From: Muribaculaceae bacterium
Lineage (GTDB): Bacteria > Bacteroidota > Bacteroidia > Bacteroidales > G3-4614
Assembly: GCA_017546805.1 (NCBI GenBank)
Contig: JAFYRT010000063.1
Span: forward strand, 74,289-130,912
DNA length: 56,624 nt
Reading direction: 5' to 3'
Part shown: positions 8,480 to 17,759 of the stretch, piece after piece
Position numbering within the stretch: the first letter of the stretch is position 1
Layout of the letters: every line of letters begins with the position of its first letter
The notes under the pieces: generated by a model
What the model saw: only the letters and a program-made list of their open reading frames with translations
The model's database searches: none
Told to the model about the DNA's origin: nothing
Position numbers and translations under genes: made by a program

Positions 8480-9313
8480 TCAAAATGGATTTTCAATCCA
8501 CTTGCCTTTATAAAGTTGCATTGTACTTCTGAAGCCAATCTCTTTTAAGAGCGCGTATGTCTCTTTAAATCCGCTCTTCATTAGCGAGGGAACGTGAGCA
8601 TCACTGTTTACTACCAATGGAATGTTCAGCTCTTTTAGAGTTTTAAAGTGTTGAACGTTGGGAAAGAGAAACGATGATTTGCTATATGCCTTTGTATTTA
8701 CCTCCAATACAGCACCTTTGTGTGCTATAAAACGAAAATAGTCCTGAATTAAATCTTTATACCATTTACTTTCGGTTATAGTGGGAGAGTATGCCGATGC
8801 GTTCATAGAGACTTTATCGGGGTGTCCTACAAAGTCGAACCCTCCCAAGTCAATCATATTTATCATATTCTCGAAGTAGGTCTCTACCACATATTTGATA
8901 TCTCCCTTGTAGTGTTTATCTACCAGAGCAACAAATTTCGAGGCACTACCGTCTATATCGTGATATTCACCCTCCTGATTTGGAATAAAGTGTACGGAAG
9001 CTATGCGATAGTCTAAAGGAAGAGTTTGAAAATAGCTGTTTGCCGCATTCCACTCCTTACCTAAATAGTCTATCTCCATACCGGTGTATATCTCAATCTC
9101 TCCTTCATACTTTTTTTTGAGCATATCCATTTCCAAAATATACTCATCTACCCTTTCGCGTAGCATATTGCACGACGAGGTGTAAGGTATGGGTGAGTGA
9201 GGCGATACTCCATACGACGAGAATCCCCAAAACAATGCAGTTGCAATAAACTCCTCTATATTACTGCGTCCGTCGCAATATGGAGTATGTGAGTGATAGT
9301 TGGTGAGATTCAT
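8480..9313 (-). CDS. PHP-domain histidinol-phosphatase (HisJ-like)
   Basis: A 277-residue PHP-superfamily metallophosphoesterase. The protein opens with NYHSHTPYCDGR (metal-binding HxH...D), and has EIDYLG near residue 85, ASVHFIP, DFVGHPDK and NSDAHVPS, the expected metal-ligand motifs of the HisJ/HisK type. The likely reaction is L-histidinol phosphate to histidinol, but this subfamily is not always tied to histidine synthesis and no his genes are nearby. The frame extends six codons upstream to a TTG at 9331. I choose the ATG at 9313 because GAGGAG sits 9 nt before it, inside the end of the upstream rnr gene. The 7-nt gap from rnr suggests coupled translation. Confidence 0.8.
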   Translation of the reverse strand: MNLTNYHSHTPYCDGRSNIEEFIATALFWGFSSYGVSPHSPIPYTSSCNMLRERVDEYILEMDMLKKKYEGEIEIYTGMEIDYLGKEWNAANSYFQTLPLDYRIASVHFIPNQEGEYHDIDGSASKFVALVDKHYKGDIKYVVETYFENMINMIDLGGFDFVGHPDKVSMNASAYSPTITESKWYKDLIQDYFRFIAHKGAVLEVNTKAYSKSSFLFPNVQHFKTLKELNIPLVVNSDAHVPSLMKSGFKETYALLKEIGFRSTMQLYKGKWIENPF

Positions 9314-9320
9314 AATTGTC

Positions 9321-11471
9321 TTACTCCTCAACTATGGTAAAATCTACCTGACGACGTTCCATATTTACTCGAGCCACAGATATCTTCATCTTATCTCCCA
9401 ATCGGAAAATTTTGTGAAATGATCTGCCTACTGCACAGTAGTTCTTTTCGTCAAATTCGTAGAAATCGTCTTCAAAGTCGCGGAATGGCACCATTCCTTC
9501 GCACTTGTTTTCGTCAATTTCCACATATATTCCAAACTTGTTTATTCCCGATATGGTTCCGTCATATACCTCACCTATTCTGTCGCCAAGGTATTCGGCT
9601 TGCTTGTATTTTATTGATGCTCTCTCGGCATTTGAAGCTATTATCTCCATGTCGGATGAGTGGCGACAAGCATCTTCCAATCGGCCTTCGCTTACACTTC
9701 TTCCACCGTCAAGGTATCGTTCCAAAAGGCGGTGTACCATCATGTCGGGGTATCGTCTAATAGGCGATGTAAAGTGTGTATAGTAGTTAAATGATAGTCC
9801 GTAGTGTCCTATGTTTTTGGTTGTGTATATGGCTTTTGCCATTGCTCTAATGGTAATGGTCTCGATAAGGTTGGCTTCGGGACGTGTTTTTGCTTCGGCA
9901 AGCATACCTTTTATTGAGTTTGTCAATTGAGAGCGTGTTCCGTCGGCTTTAAGGGTATATCCCAAGCGACGTACAAATTTTGATACGTCAGCCATCTTTA
10001 CACTGTCGGGAAGATCATGTACGCGATATACAAAGGCTTTTGCTGATTTACCTCGCTCTACCTTTCCTATCTTCTCGGCAACAGTACGGTTTGCCAACAA
10101 CATAAACTCCTCAATAAGTTTATTTGCCTCTTTGCTTTGTTTAAAATATACACCTATGGGTTTACCTGTTTCGTCTATATCAAATCTTACCTCGCAACGG
10201 TCAAAGTCAATCGATCCGTTTTTGAATCGTTTCTCGCGAAGTTTTTGTGCGAGGTCGTTAAGTTTCAATATATCCTCTTTGTAATCTCCTTCGCCGGTGT
10301 CTATTACCATTTGAGCCTCTTCATAGGCATAGCGTCGGACAGAGCGTATAACAGTGCGTACTATGCGTGAATTTATCACTTCGGCAGCATCGTTAAGCTC
10401 AAATACTGCAGAGAATGCGAGTTTATCTTCATTGGGGCGCAACGAGCAAAGTTTATTACATAACCTTTCGGGTAACATTGGTATTGTTCGGTCTACCAAA
10501 TATACAGATGTTGCACGTTTGAAAGCTTCGTTGTCTATTACAGAACCTGGTAACACATAATGAGTTACGTCGGCTATGTGTACTCCTACCTCGTAATTTC
10601 CGTTGTCAAGTGTTCTTATTGATAGAGCATCGTCGAAGTCCTTTGCATCTTTTGGGTCGATTGTAAAGGTGTTTACTCCTCTGAAATCCTCTCGGCGTGC
10701 TATCTCATCTTCAGGAATCTCCTCGGAGATTTTGTCAGCCGCAGCCTCTACCTCTTCGGGGTATTTATACGGTAATCCATACTCGGCAAGTATGGCATGC
10801 ATTTCGGTGTTGTTATCTCCAGGTGTTCCGAGTATATCAACAACCTCTCCTTCGGGATGTGATGCCAACGGATCCCACGAAACTATTCTTACTATTGCCT
10901 TGTCTCCATCTTTACCTCCTGCAAGTTTTTCCAATGGAACAAAAATGTCGTAATCAAGTGTGCGAGAGTTGGTTATTAAAAAGGCATAATGTTTTCTTAC
11001 CTCAAGAATTCCCACAAATACACTTTCGGCACGCTCAACTATCTCAATAACTCGAGCCTCCAAGTCGTGATGACGACGTTTGGTGAGTAATGAATATCTT
11101 ACTCTATCGCCTGAAAGTGCATGTAGTGAGTCCTCCTCCTTAACGGCTATCGGTTCTCCACCACCATCAGGAATAATCACATGTCCTCCTTGCTTACGTT
11201 GGAATACTCCTTCACGAAGGTCTTTTTTGGGGTTGCGACGGAAACGTCCCGGGTCGGTCTCTATCAAAAACTTATCGCGTTGCATTTGCTTAAGTATATG
11301 AGCTATCTCTATTTTTGCAGGGTCGCTCTTAACACCTATACCTCGCGCAACCTGTTTGTAGTTATATATTTGTGTAGGACGCTCTTTAAAGAATTTTTCG
11401 ATGCGACGTATCATCTCATCTTTTGTCATTCTTGCTCCTTCCGAGCCTTTCCTCTTTTTGCTTTTTGTCAT
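9321..11471 (-). CDS. rnr: Ribonuclease R
   Basis: A 716-residue 3'-to-5' exoribonuclease. An N-terminal basic, helix-turn-helix-like region (1-80) is followed by cold-shock OB folds (about 85-230), the RNB catalytic domain (about 260-590) with the acidic cluster TIDPKDAKDFDDA at 270-282, and a C-terminal S1 RNA-binding domain (about 630-714). The motif HYTHFTSPIRRYPDMMVHR in the RNB domain is diagnostic of the family. It degrades structured RNA, including defective mRNA and rRNA, in the cytoplasm. It is the first gene of a two-gene minus-strand unit with the PHP phosphatase. Confidence 0.95.
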   Translation of the reverse strand: MTKSKKRKGSEGARMTKDEMIRRIEKFFKERPTQIYNYKQVARGIGVKSDPAKIEIAHILKQMQRDKFLIETDPGRFRRNPKKDLREGVFQRKQGGHVIIPDGGGEPIAVKEEDSLHALSGDRVRYSLLTKRRHHDLEARVIEIVERAESVFVGILEVRKHYAFLITNSRTLDYDIFVPLEKLAGGKDGDKAIVRIVSWDPLASHPEGEVVDILGTPGDNNTEMHAILAEYGLPYKYPEEVEAAADKISEEIPEDEIARREDFRGVNTFTIDPKDAKDFDDALSIRTLDNGNYEVGVHIADVTHYVLPGSVIDNEAFKRATSVYLVDRTIPMLPERLCNKLCSLRPNEDKLAFSAVFELNDAAEVINSRIVRTVIRSVRRYAYEEAQMVIDTGEGDYKEDILKLNDLAQKLREKRFKNGSIDFDRCEVRFDIDETGKPIGVYFKQSKEANKLIEEFMLLANRTVAEKIGKVERGKSAKAFVYRVHDLPDSVKMADVSKFVRRLGYTLKADGTRSQLTNSIKGMLAEAKTRPEANLIETITIRAMAKAIYTTKNIGHYGLSFNYYTHFTSPIRRYPDMMVHRLLERYLDGGRSVSEGRLEDACRHSSDMEIIASNAERASIKYKQAEYLGDRIGEVYDGTISGINKFGIYVEIDENKCEGMVPFRDFEDDFYEFDEKNYCAVGRSFHKIFRLGDKMKISVARVNMERRQVDFTIVEE

Positions 11472-11592
11472 AACCTTCGTTATTTAAGATTTCATTTACA
11501 AAGTAAGTTATAAATTTAAAATTTAACAATTACGCAAGTGATAAAAAAAGTTATTAAGGCACTTTTAATACCCGTTTTATGATGATTTTATT

Positions 11593-11600
11593 TAATTTTG
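11593..11600 (+). promoter_or_regulatory. Likely -7 box for the rdgB-porZ unit
   Basis: TAATTTTG fits TAnnTTTG in the 227-nt gap between the divergent rnr and rdgB genes. It would give a leader of about 90 nt. A GTTT lies 15 nt upstream, not at the ideal -33 spacing, so support comes from the -7 box only. Confidence 0.45.
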
Positions 11601-11698
11601 TATGCAGATACCCTATAGCTTAAAACAAAATATAGGAGCAGTAATGCAATAGAGTTGCGAGAGTTAACGTTAATAGTATATCAGTAATGTTATAGATT

Positions 11699-12283
11699 AT
11701 GAGAAAATTAGTTTTTGCCACAAATAATAAACATAAATTGGAGGAGGCTCGTAAGATTTTGGATGGTATGGTTGAGATTCTGTCGCTTGGAGAGATAGGA
11801 TGTAACGATGATATCCCTGAAACTGCCACCACTTTGGAGGGAAATGCCCTTATTAAGGCACGATACATAAAAGAGCATTATGGTTATGATTGTTTTGCCG
11901 ATGATACAGGTTTGTTGGTTGATGCTCTTGATGGAGCTCCCGGTGTTTATTCGGCAAGATACGCAGGTGAGGAGTGCAACCCTCAAAAAAACATGGAGAA
12001 GCTTCTTTGCGAATTGGAAGGAGTTGAGCAACGCAGTGCAGCTTTTGTAACTTGCGTGGCTTTAACCTTGCGTGGAAGCGAACATATTTTTATGGGAGAG
12101 ATTGCAGGAGAGATTACCAAATCTCCCAAAGGCAGTGCAGGATTTGGATACGACCCTGTATTCAGACCCTTTGGCTATGATAATACTTTCGCAGAATTGG
12201 GTGATGAAATAAAAAACAGCATCAGTCACCGAGCAAGAGCCATGGAGAAATTGGCTCAATTCTTAAATAATCTCATTGACTAA
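11699..12283 (+). CDS. rdgB: XTP/dITP diphosphatase (RdgB/HAM1)
   Basis: A 194-residue cytoplasmic house-cleaning pyrophosphatase that removes non-canonical purine nucleotides such as XTP and dITP. It has the family signatures in order: [11 protein letters not shown] at 6-16, [24 protein letters not shown] around 65-90 and [16 protein letters not shown]...[17 protein letters not shown] at 145-180. Length is normal. The porZ gene begins 18 nt downstream, so the two are likely co-transcribed; no functional connection is known. Confidence 0.95.
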   Translation: MRKLVFATNNKHKLEEARKILDGMVEILSLGEIGCNDDIPETATTLEGNALIKARYIKEHYGYDCFADDTGLLVDALDGAPGVYSARYAGEECNPQKNMEKLLCELEGVEQRSAAFVTCVALTLRGSEHIFMGEIAGEITKSPKGSAGFGYDPVFRPFGYDNTFAELGDEIKNSISHRARAMEKLAQFLNNLID

Positions 12284-12301
12284 AAACGGCAATACTTTAT
12301 T

Positions 12302-14650
12302 ATGAAAAGAGTTCTATTTACAGTTATATCTCTACTTGTTTTCATCTCGACAATGTTCTCTCAATCAGAGATGTTCGAGTGGCAAACCTACTCGGCCTTT
12401 GATAATCCTCAACAGGTTATAGAGGGAGATGAATATATCTATATTTTATCAGATGGATATCTGTATTCATACGATAAAAAGTATTCCGAACTTGCAGAGA
12501 TGAACAGAGATAACTATTTGTATGACTCTGAAATATCTTTAATAAAATACGACACCGAAAAGGATATGCTTGTTGTTGCGTATAAAAACAGCAACATCGA
12601 CATCATATACAAAAACAACACATATAATATCCCATATATCAAGGAGGAGATAATGAATATCTCCAAAACCATAAACAATATAAACTTTGCTCCATCGCGT
12701 GACGAGATATATGTCTCAACCGATTTTGGTATTGTTATCATCAACAGTAAAAAATTTGAGATAAAAACAACCTTTAAGTTGAGCGAAAAGGTTGTTGATG
12801 CAACATTCTTCGATGATAAATATTTTATGGTTGACAATGAGAAGAATTTGAATTTCTGTTCAGTGGAAAACAATCCTTACGAAATTAATAGTTGGGAGAT
12901 TCTAAAGAATTTTACATCTCAACCAACCAATATTATGGCTCTGCCCAATGCTTTATGGCTTCATACAACCGGAGATATTTGGGCATATGATAAATCAAAA
13001 GTCAGGTATCTATCGGCAGGAAAATATATATCAATGGGACTGAATGAAGCAGGAGAGGTTTATGCCTTTGCAAAGACAAACTCCCGTATTGATTTATTCC
13101 TTCAGGATTTTAAGAAAAAAGAGACAATTTCACTTCTTAGAAACATAGGCTATACACCGGTTAGCCTTTCGAACAACAACAAAAAGTTGTTGTATTGGTT
13201 ACTCAACGAGAATGGTATTGCATCGTATGAAATGAGTGAAGAGAATATTGTCAAAAACGACACTGTGCCCATTGTGGATAAAATGGCTGTATCTGTTCCG
13301 TATTCTTTGGCAATATCGGGTAGCACTCTATATTGCGTACCTGTTGGAATATGTATGGATAACGAAGATCAAAATTCGCCATATAACAATATATCTTACT
13401 TAAAGGATTACAAGTGGCACAATATATTGGGCGATAATGTTCCAAGTCCAAAAGACAAACCATCGTTCGTAAAAAAATTCATATTGCCTTCAAAATTGGC
13501 AATAGACCCCAAAAACGACGAAGTTGCATATGTGGGTACTTGGTACGATGGCCTTTATAAATTTGAAAATGGCGAGTATATAGAGAATTGGAACTATATG
13601 AACAGTCCCATAGTCGGAGCATCTGATAACTGGGCGAATATGATTAGCAGTTTGGCTTTTGATGCAAACCGAAACTTATGGATGACAAGTTACAGTGCCG
13701 AGCAATGTGTTCTGATTTTAAAACCCGATGGAAATTGGGTTGTATATGACCACATAGAGCCTTTGATTGACCAGAAGTATCAATGTTGCATGATACATCC
13801 CACAAAATCAAAAACCAAATGGTTTATATCGCAGGACCTTACAAAATCGTATGTTGTGGCTTTGAATATAAACGGAACTCTTGAAAATACGGCAGATGAC
13901 AAATATCGTCAATTCCGTTCGTTTACCGATCAAGACGGAAAGACCATAGATGCCACTACATACTATTGCATTGCCGAAGATCTTGATGGCAAGCTATGGA
14001 TTGGAACAGACCGCGGACCTATTGTTATATCGCGTCCCGATAATTTTAATAACACCAACTTTACCTGTCAAAGGATAAAGATTGCTCGTAACGACGGAAC
14101 AAACAATGCCGATTTGTTGCTTGACGACGAAACAATCAGAGCAATAAAGGTTGATGGAGCAAACTGCAAATGGGTAGGTACTTTTGGCAACGGAGCATAT
14201 TTGTTATCGGCAGATGGTTTGGAGACCATTCACCACTTTACAACAGAAAACTCAATGTTGCCATCTAACAACATCTATGATATTGCCATTAATCAAGAGA
14301 CAGGAGAGGTGTATTTTGCCACAGACAAAGGATTGGCATCGTTTAGAGCCGAGGCAGCTGAGGCAGCTGAGGATTACAAAAACATATATGCATTCCCAAA
14401 TCCTGTTCGTCCCGAATTCACAGGCGATATTACCATTACAGGCTTGATGTTTAACTCATTGGTTAAAATTACCGACACAGTGGGCAATTTAATCTATCAG
14501 GCTTACTCAAAAGGAGGTCAGGTGGTATGGAATGGTAATGCTCCGAACGGAGAACGCGTAAAAAGCGGAGTCTATTATGTTTGGGCATCCTCATCAGACG
14601 GAAAAGAGGGTGTTGTCTCAAAAATAGTATTTATATCGGGTAAGAATTGA
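12302..14650 (+). CDS. porZ: PorZ-like double beta-propeller protein (type IX secretion attachment complex)
   Basis: A 782-residue exported protein. It has a signal peptide (cleavage near residue 20), two successive regions of blade-like repeats (about 25-370 and 375-680, including ENLDGKLWIGTD-type two-component-regulator propeller motifs such as EDLDGKLWIGTD) and a C-terminal immunoglobulin-like domain (about 695-782: FPNPVRPEF...VKITDTVGNLI...G.R.KSGVYYVWA). This order and length match PorZ of Porphyromonas (about 776 residues), a surface component of the T9SS attachment complex that presents anionic LPS to the sortase PorU. The linker at about 684-690 contains a short AEAAEAAE duplication. 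A generic propeller sensor-like protein is the alternative, but the C-terminal domain and PorT nearby favour PorZ. Confidence 0.75.
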   Translation: MKRVLFTVISLLVFISTMFSQSEMFEWQTYSAFDNPQQVIEGDEYIYILSDGYLYSYDKKYSELAEMNRDNYLYDSEISLIKYDTEKDMLVVAYKNSNIDIIYKNNTYNIPYIKEEIMNISKTINNINFAPSRDEIYVSTDFGIVIINSKKFEIKTTFKLSEKVVDATFFDDKYFMVDNEKNLNFCSVENNPYEINSWEILKNFTSQPTNIMALPNALWLHTTGDIWAYDKSKVRYLSAGKYISMGLNEAGEVYAFAKTNSRIDLFLQDFKKKETISLLRNIGYTPVSLSNNNKKLLYWLLNENGIASYEMSEENIVKNDTVPIVDKMAVSVPYSLAISGSTLYCVPVGICMDNEDQNSPYNNISYLKDYKWHNILGDNVPSPKDKPSFVKKFILPSKLAIDPKNDEVAYVGTWYDGLYKFENGEYIENWNYMNSPIVGASDNWANMISSLAFDANRNLWMTSYSAEQCVLILKPDGNWVVYDHIEPLIDQKYQCCMIHPTKSKTKWFISQDLTKSYVVALNINGTLENTADDKYRQFRSFTDQDGKTIDATTYYCIAEDLDGKLWIGTDRGPIVISRPDNFNNTNFTCQRIKIARNDGTNNADLLLDDETIRAIKVDGANCKWVGTFGNGAYLLSADGLETIHHFTTENSMLPSNNIYDIAINQETGEVYFATDKGLASFRAEAAEAAEDYKNIYAFPNPVRPEFTGDITITGLMFNSLVKITDTVGNLIYQAYSKGGQVVWNGNAPNGERVKSGVYYVWASSSDGKEGVVSKIVFISGKN

Positions 14651-14690
14651 TTTTATAGTTCGAAGATTCATCGTGAGGCTTTGAAAATTT

Positions 14691-14748
14691 GAATTTACCT
14701 ATTTTGTGAACATTATCAAACTAAGTTTTGTTTGTTAGTAGGTAATTC
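14691..14748 (+). promoter_or_regulatory. Nested inverted repeat upstream of the ECF sigma gene
   Basis: GAATT(T)ACCTA at 14691-14701 is complementary to TAGGTAATTC at 14739-14748 apart from one bulged T. Inside it CAAAC (14717-14721) pairs with GTTTG (14730-14734). It occupies the 113-nt gap between porZ and the sigma-factor gene and ends 16 nt before the start codon. It could be a porZ terminator, an RNA leader structure or a dyad operator; the sequence does not decide. Confidence 0.4.
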
Positions 14749-14763
14749 TATAAAAAAGCAAAA

Positions 14764-15273
14764 ATGGATGAATATACTGATTTATTTCAGGAGAGATTAT
14801 TAAAGATTCAGGATAATCTTTATAATTTCGCCTATATGCTTACCTCGGATAAGGAGGAGGCGAAGGATCTTTTGCAAGACACTACTCTAAAGGCCCTCGA
14901 CAATCGCGAAAAGTACATTGATAACATCAATTTTAAGGGGTGGGTATTTACAATCATGCGAAACATCTTCATAAACAATTATCGCAGGGTAGTTCGCAAT
15001 CAAACAATGGTTGACCAAACAGAAGATTTGTATCATCTTAATCTACCTCAAGAGTCGGGCTTTGATACTCCCGATGGAAGTTATACTGTAAAAGAGATTG
15101 GTAAAGCCATAGCCTCTTTCCCCGATGAGTATCGTATTCCGTTTTCAATGCACGTTACAGGATATAAATATCACGAAATTGCCCAATATATGAAACTACC
15201 GTTGGGAACAGTAAAGAGCCGTATATTTTTTGCTCGTCAGAAATTACAAAACATTCTTAAAGATTACAGATAA
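14764..15273 (+). CDS. ECF-type RNA polymerase sigma factor
   Basis: A 169-residue sigma-70 family protein of the ECF type. Region 2 (about 12-80) includes LYNFAYMLTSDKEEAKDLLQDTTLKAL and the -10 recognition helix FKGWVFTIMRNIFINNYRR; region 4 (about 105-165) ends with the HTH YHEIAQYMKLPLGTVKSRIFFARQKL. No anti-sigma gene adjoins it, unlike the many SusCD-linked ECF factors of the phylum. It lies 113 nt after porZ, and in Porphyromonas an ECF factor (SigP) cooperates with PorXY to control T9SS genes. Equivalence to SigP is a guess from context. A strong terminator follows. Confidence 0.9.
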   Translation: MDEYTDLFQERLLKIQDNLYNFAYMLTSDKEEAKDLLQDTTLKALDNREKYIDNINFKGWVFTIMRNIFINNYRRVVRNQTMVDQTEDLYHLNLPQESGFDTPDGSYTVKEIGKAIASFPDEYRIPFSMHVTGYKYHEIAQYMKLPLGTVKSRIFFARQKLQNILKDYR

Positions 15274-15284
15274 AACAGAGATAC

Positions 15285-15317
15285 AAAGGAGCGGATTTTT
15301 AATATCTTCGCTCCTTT
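15285..15317 (+). terminator. Rho-independent terminator after the ECF sigma gene
   Basis: AAAGGAGCG (15285-15293) pairs perfectly with CGCTCCTTT (15309-15317), with extra GA/TC pairing in the loop flank. The arm ends in T residues. It separates the sigma-factor gene from purD. Confidence 0.8.
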
Positions 15318-15381
15318 ATTATCATCTACCACAAAAATCACACTATTAAAGTGAGATTTATATCTAAAAATCATCTTTATT

Positions 15382-15412
15382 TTTGTTTTTTAGTGCTTTT
15401 GAACTAATTTTG
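15382..15412 (+). promoter_or_regulatory. purD operon promoter with full Bacteroidota consensus
   Basis: TTTG at 15382-15385 and TAATTTTG at 15405-15412 are separated by exactly 19 nt, matching the -33 TTTG / -7 TAnnTTTG consensus of the primary sigma factor of Bacteroidota. It lies 60 nt upstream of the purD ATG and is the clearest promoter in the window. Confidence 0.75.
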
Positions 15413-15472
15413 CAAAGTAGAGTAGTTCCGTGTGGATTTACTGTAAATTGTATAATATTAAATTAGTATAAA

Positions 15473-16744
15473 ATGAATATCCTTTTATTAGGTTCGGGTG
15501 GTAGAGAGAATGCCCTTGCTTGGAAAATAACTCAAAGTGAAAAATGCGATAAGTTGTTTATTGCTCCCGGTAATGCCGGTACTGCAAATGTGGGAACAAA
15601 CGTAGCTATTAAAGCAGATGACTTTGATGCTGTTAAAGAGTTTGTTCTTCAAAACAATATTGAGATGGTTGTTGTAGGCCCCGAAGATCCATTGGTAAAA
15701 GGTGTTTATGACTATTTTAAAAACACTCCCGAGTTGGCAAACATACCTGTTATAGGTCCATCAAAAGAGGGCGCTCGTCTTGAGGGTAGCAAGGCTTTTG
15801 CAAAGGCTTTCATGATGCGTCAAAACATTCCAACTGCAGCATACAAAGAGTTTACAGCAAAAGAGTATGACGAGGCTGTTGAGTTCTTGAAAACTTTGAA
15901 AGCTCCTTACGTTCTAAAAGCCGACGGATTGGCTGCAGGTAAAGGTGTGCTTATCATCGACAACTTAAAAGAGGCTGAAGAGGAGTTGAAGGCTATGCTT
16001 GACGGTATGTTTGGTGAAGCTTCAAGCACTGTGGTTATCGAGGAGTTCCTATCGGGTATCGAGTGTTCGGTATTTGTGTTAACAGATGGCGAAAACTATA
16101 AAATATTACCCGTTGCCAAAGATTATAAACGTATTGGAGAGGGTGATACAGGATTGAACACAGGAGGTATGGGTGCTGTTTCTCCCGTCTCTTTTGCCGA
16201 TGAGGTGTTTATGAAAAAGGTTGAGGAGCGCATTGTAATTCCAACCGTAGAGGGTCTTAAAAAAGAGAATATCGAGTATAAAGGTTTCATTTTCTTAGGT
16301 CTTATAAATGTTGAGAATGAGCCTATGGTTATTGAGTATAACGTTAGAATGGGCGACCCGGAGACTGAAGCTGTGATGTTAAGAGTAAAATCGGATCTTG
16401 TTGATCTGTTTGAGGGTGTTGCAGAGGGTAAACTAAACGAAAAAACTCTTGAAATAGATTCTCGTTATGCCGTAACTGTAATGTTGGTATCCGGCGGATA
16501 TCCTGGTGATTATGAAAAAGGAAAAGAGATTACAGGATTGGAGAATGTTACTGATAGTATTCTATTCCACGCAGGAACCACACTTAAAGATGGTAAAGTG
16601 CTAACTTCAGGCGGTAGAGTAATTGCCGTAAGTTCTTACGGAAACAGTAAAGATGAGGCTTTGGCTAAATCGTTCGAAAATGCTCAAAAGATAATGTTCG
16701 ATAAGAAATATTATCGTAGAGATATTGGTTTCGATTTAAAATAG
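15473..16744 (+). CDS. purD: Phosphoribosylamine-glycine ligase
   Basis: A 423-residue ATP-grasp enzyme of purine synthesis (5-phosphoribosylamine + glycine + ATP to GAR). The N-terminal domain begins [19 protein letters not shown]; the ATP-grasp domain includes [38 protein letters not shown] and [15 protein letters not shown]. Length is typical. It is followed after 7 nt by the GTG start of an unknown membrane protein and seems to head an operon running to about 19966. Confidence 0.97.
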   Translation: MNILLLGSGGRENALAWKITQSEKCDKLFIAPGNAGTANVGTNVAIKADDFDAVKEFVLQNNIEMVVVGPEDPLVKGVYDYFKNTPELANIPVIGPSKEGARLEGSKAFAKAFMMRQNIPTAAYKEFTAKEYDEAVEFLKTLKAPYVLKADGLAAGKGVLIIDNLKEAEEELKAMLDGMFGEASSTVVIEEFLSGIECSVFVLTDGENYKILPVAKDYKRIGEGDTGLNTGGMGAVSPVSFADEVFMKKVEERIVIPTVEGLKKENIEYKGFIFLGLINVENEPMVIEYNVRMGDPETEAVMLRVKSDLVDLFEGVAEGKLNEKTLEIDSRYAVTVMLVSGGYPGDYEKGKEITGLENVTDSILFHAGTTLKDGKVLTSGGRVIAVSSYGNSKDEALAKSFENAQKIMFDKKYYRRDIGFDLK

Positions 16745-16751
16745 AGAATAG

Positions 16752-17759
16752 GTGAGTTCAAACAGAGAGTATGGAGTAACAAAGATACCCACATCGTTGG
16801 TATCTCATATTATATGTTTTTTTGTGGCGGTGGCTTTTACAGTCATCGCCTCAATGTATTTTACGCCCGAAATCACAACTTTTAGTGGCTTTGTAAAACT
16901 TCCATTGGCGAAGGAGTGGTACTCTTCTATTCCTGCAATTGTTACCAACGGAGTTATGACAGTTCTGCTTGTAACTGTAGTTTCGGCAATTGCAAACAAA
17001 TTCTCCCTGACAACTTTATTGTCGCTTTTCCCTACTCTCTTTCTGCTTATGTTGCAGTGTTGTAATCCGACTATATTACTAAACCTGAACATTGGTATAT
17101 TAGGAGCCATATCTCTTATGGTTTCAACATATTACTTGTTTGAAAATTATGGTAAAAGGCGTGGAGAGAGTGTTGCTTTTGACGTAACTCTTTTAGTGTG
17201 TGCAACCTCTGTACTGTGGGATAAGGCTCTATTTTTCATTCCTTTACTTTGGATAGGGCTTGCGCAGTTGAATATATTGAATATCAAAAGTGCAGTTGCA
17301 TCAATTTTTGCAATTGCCACAACAGCTTTTATATTATGGGCATCATCATATTTGGGATTGTATAATTTTGATTTTGCCGAGACATGGAGCACTCTTAAAT
17401 CGGTTATGGTTTTAGATGATTATAACCATGTTTCAAGCAATGTTCTATACGATATGGCATATATAATCCCTATTTTGATTGTGGTTATGGTCTATAATTT
17501 GGCTAATATATATTCCGATTCACACGAAAAGATATCTATTAAAAGATATGTTCTGTTTTTAAACACCACATTGGTTGTGACAATTATGCTTATGGCTTTA
17601 AACCCATTAAGCATAACAGCATATATGCCTGTTTTTAATTGTGTATCGGCACTATTGGCTGCTCACTATTTCAACACTATTAAAAGTAAATTTAAATTAA
17701 GGTTCCTATATATTGTGATTTTAACCTATATAACCATCTATCTTCTATGGATTTTGTAG
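16752..17759 (+). CDS. Polytopic inner-membrane protein of unknown function
   Basis: A 335-residue, very hydrophobic protein with about nine or ten membrane segments spread over its whole length (for example 15-37, 60-82, 85-105, 108-128, 145-160, 180-200, 235-255, 272-292, 310-335) and short loops. It starts at GTG, 7 nt after purD, and its end overlaps the next gene by 13 nt, which suggests translational coupling. I do not recognise a characterised family; it resembles a Bacteroidota-restricted membrane family of undefined role. No charged catalytic motif stands out. The context (purD, DedA/YqaA-like, dusB) gives no clear pathway. Confidence 0.75.
   Translation: MSSNREYGVTKIPTSLVSHIICFFVAVAFTVIASMYFTPEITTFSGFVKLPLAKEWYSSIPAIVTNGVMTVLLVTVVSAIANKFSLTTLLSLFPTLFLLMLQCCNPTILLNLNIGILGAISLMVSTYYLFENYGKRRGESVAFDVTLLVCATSVLWDKALFFIPLLWIGLAQLNILNIKSAVASIFAIATTAFILWASSYLGLYNFDFAETWSTLKSVMVLDDYNHVSSNVLYDMAYIIPILIVVMVYNLANIYSDSHEKISIKRYVLFLNTTLVVTIMLMALNPLSITAYMPVFNCVSALLAAHYFNTIKSKFKLRFLYIVILTYITIYLLWIL

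Noticed and set aside
10603..11050. Open frames of 116-117 codons on the plus strand within the rnr locus
   Set aside because: They are antisense shadows of the RNase R catalytic and cold-shock regions and show no recognisable protein features.
11472..11698. A tRNA or small RNA gene in the larger intergenic gaps
   Set aside because: No cloverleaf or T-loop sequence was found in this gap or the other longer gaps. Only promoter-like boxes or the described hairpins are visible.
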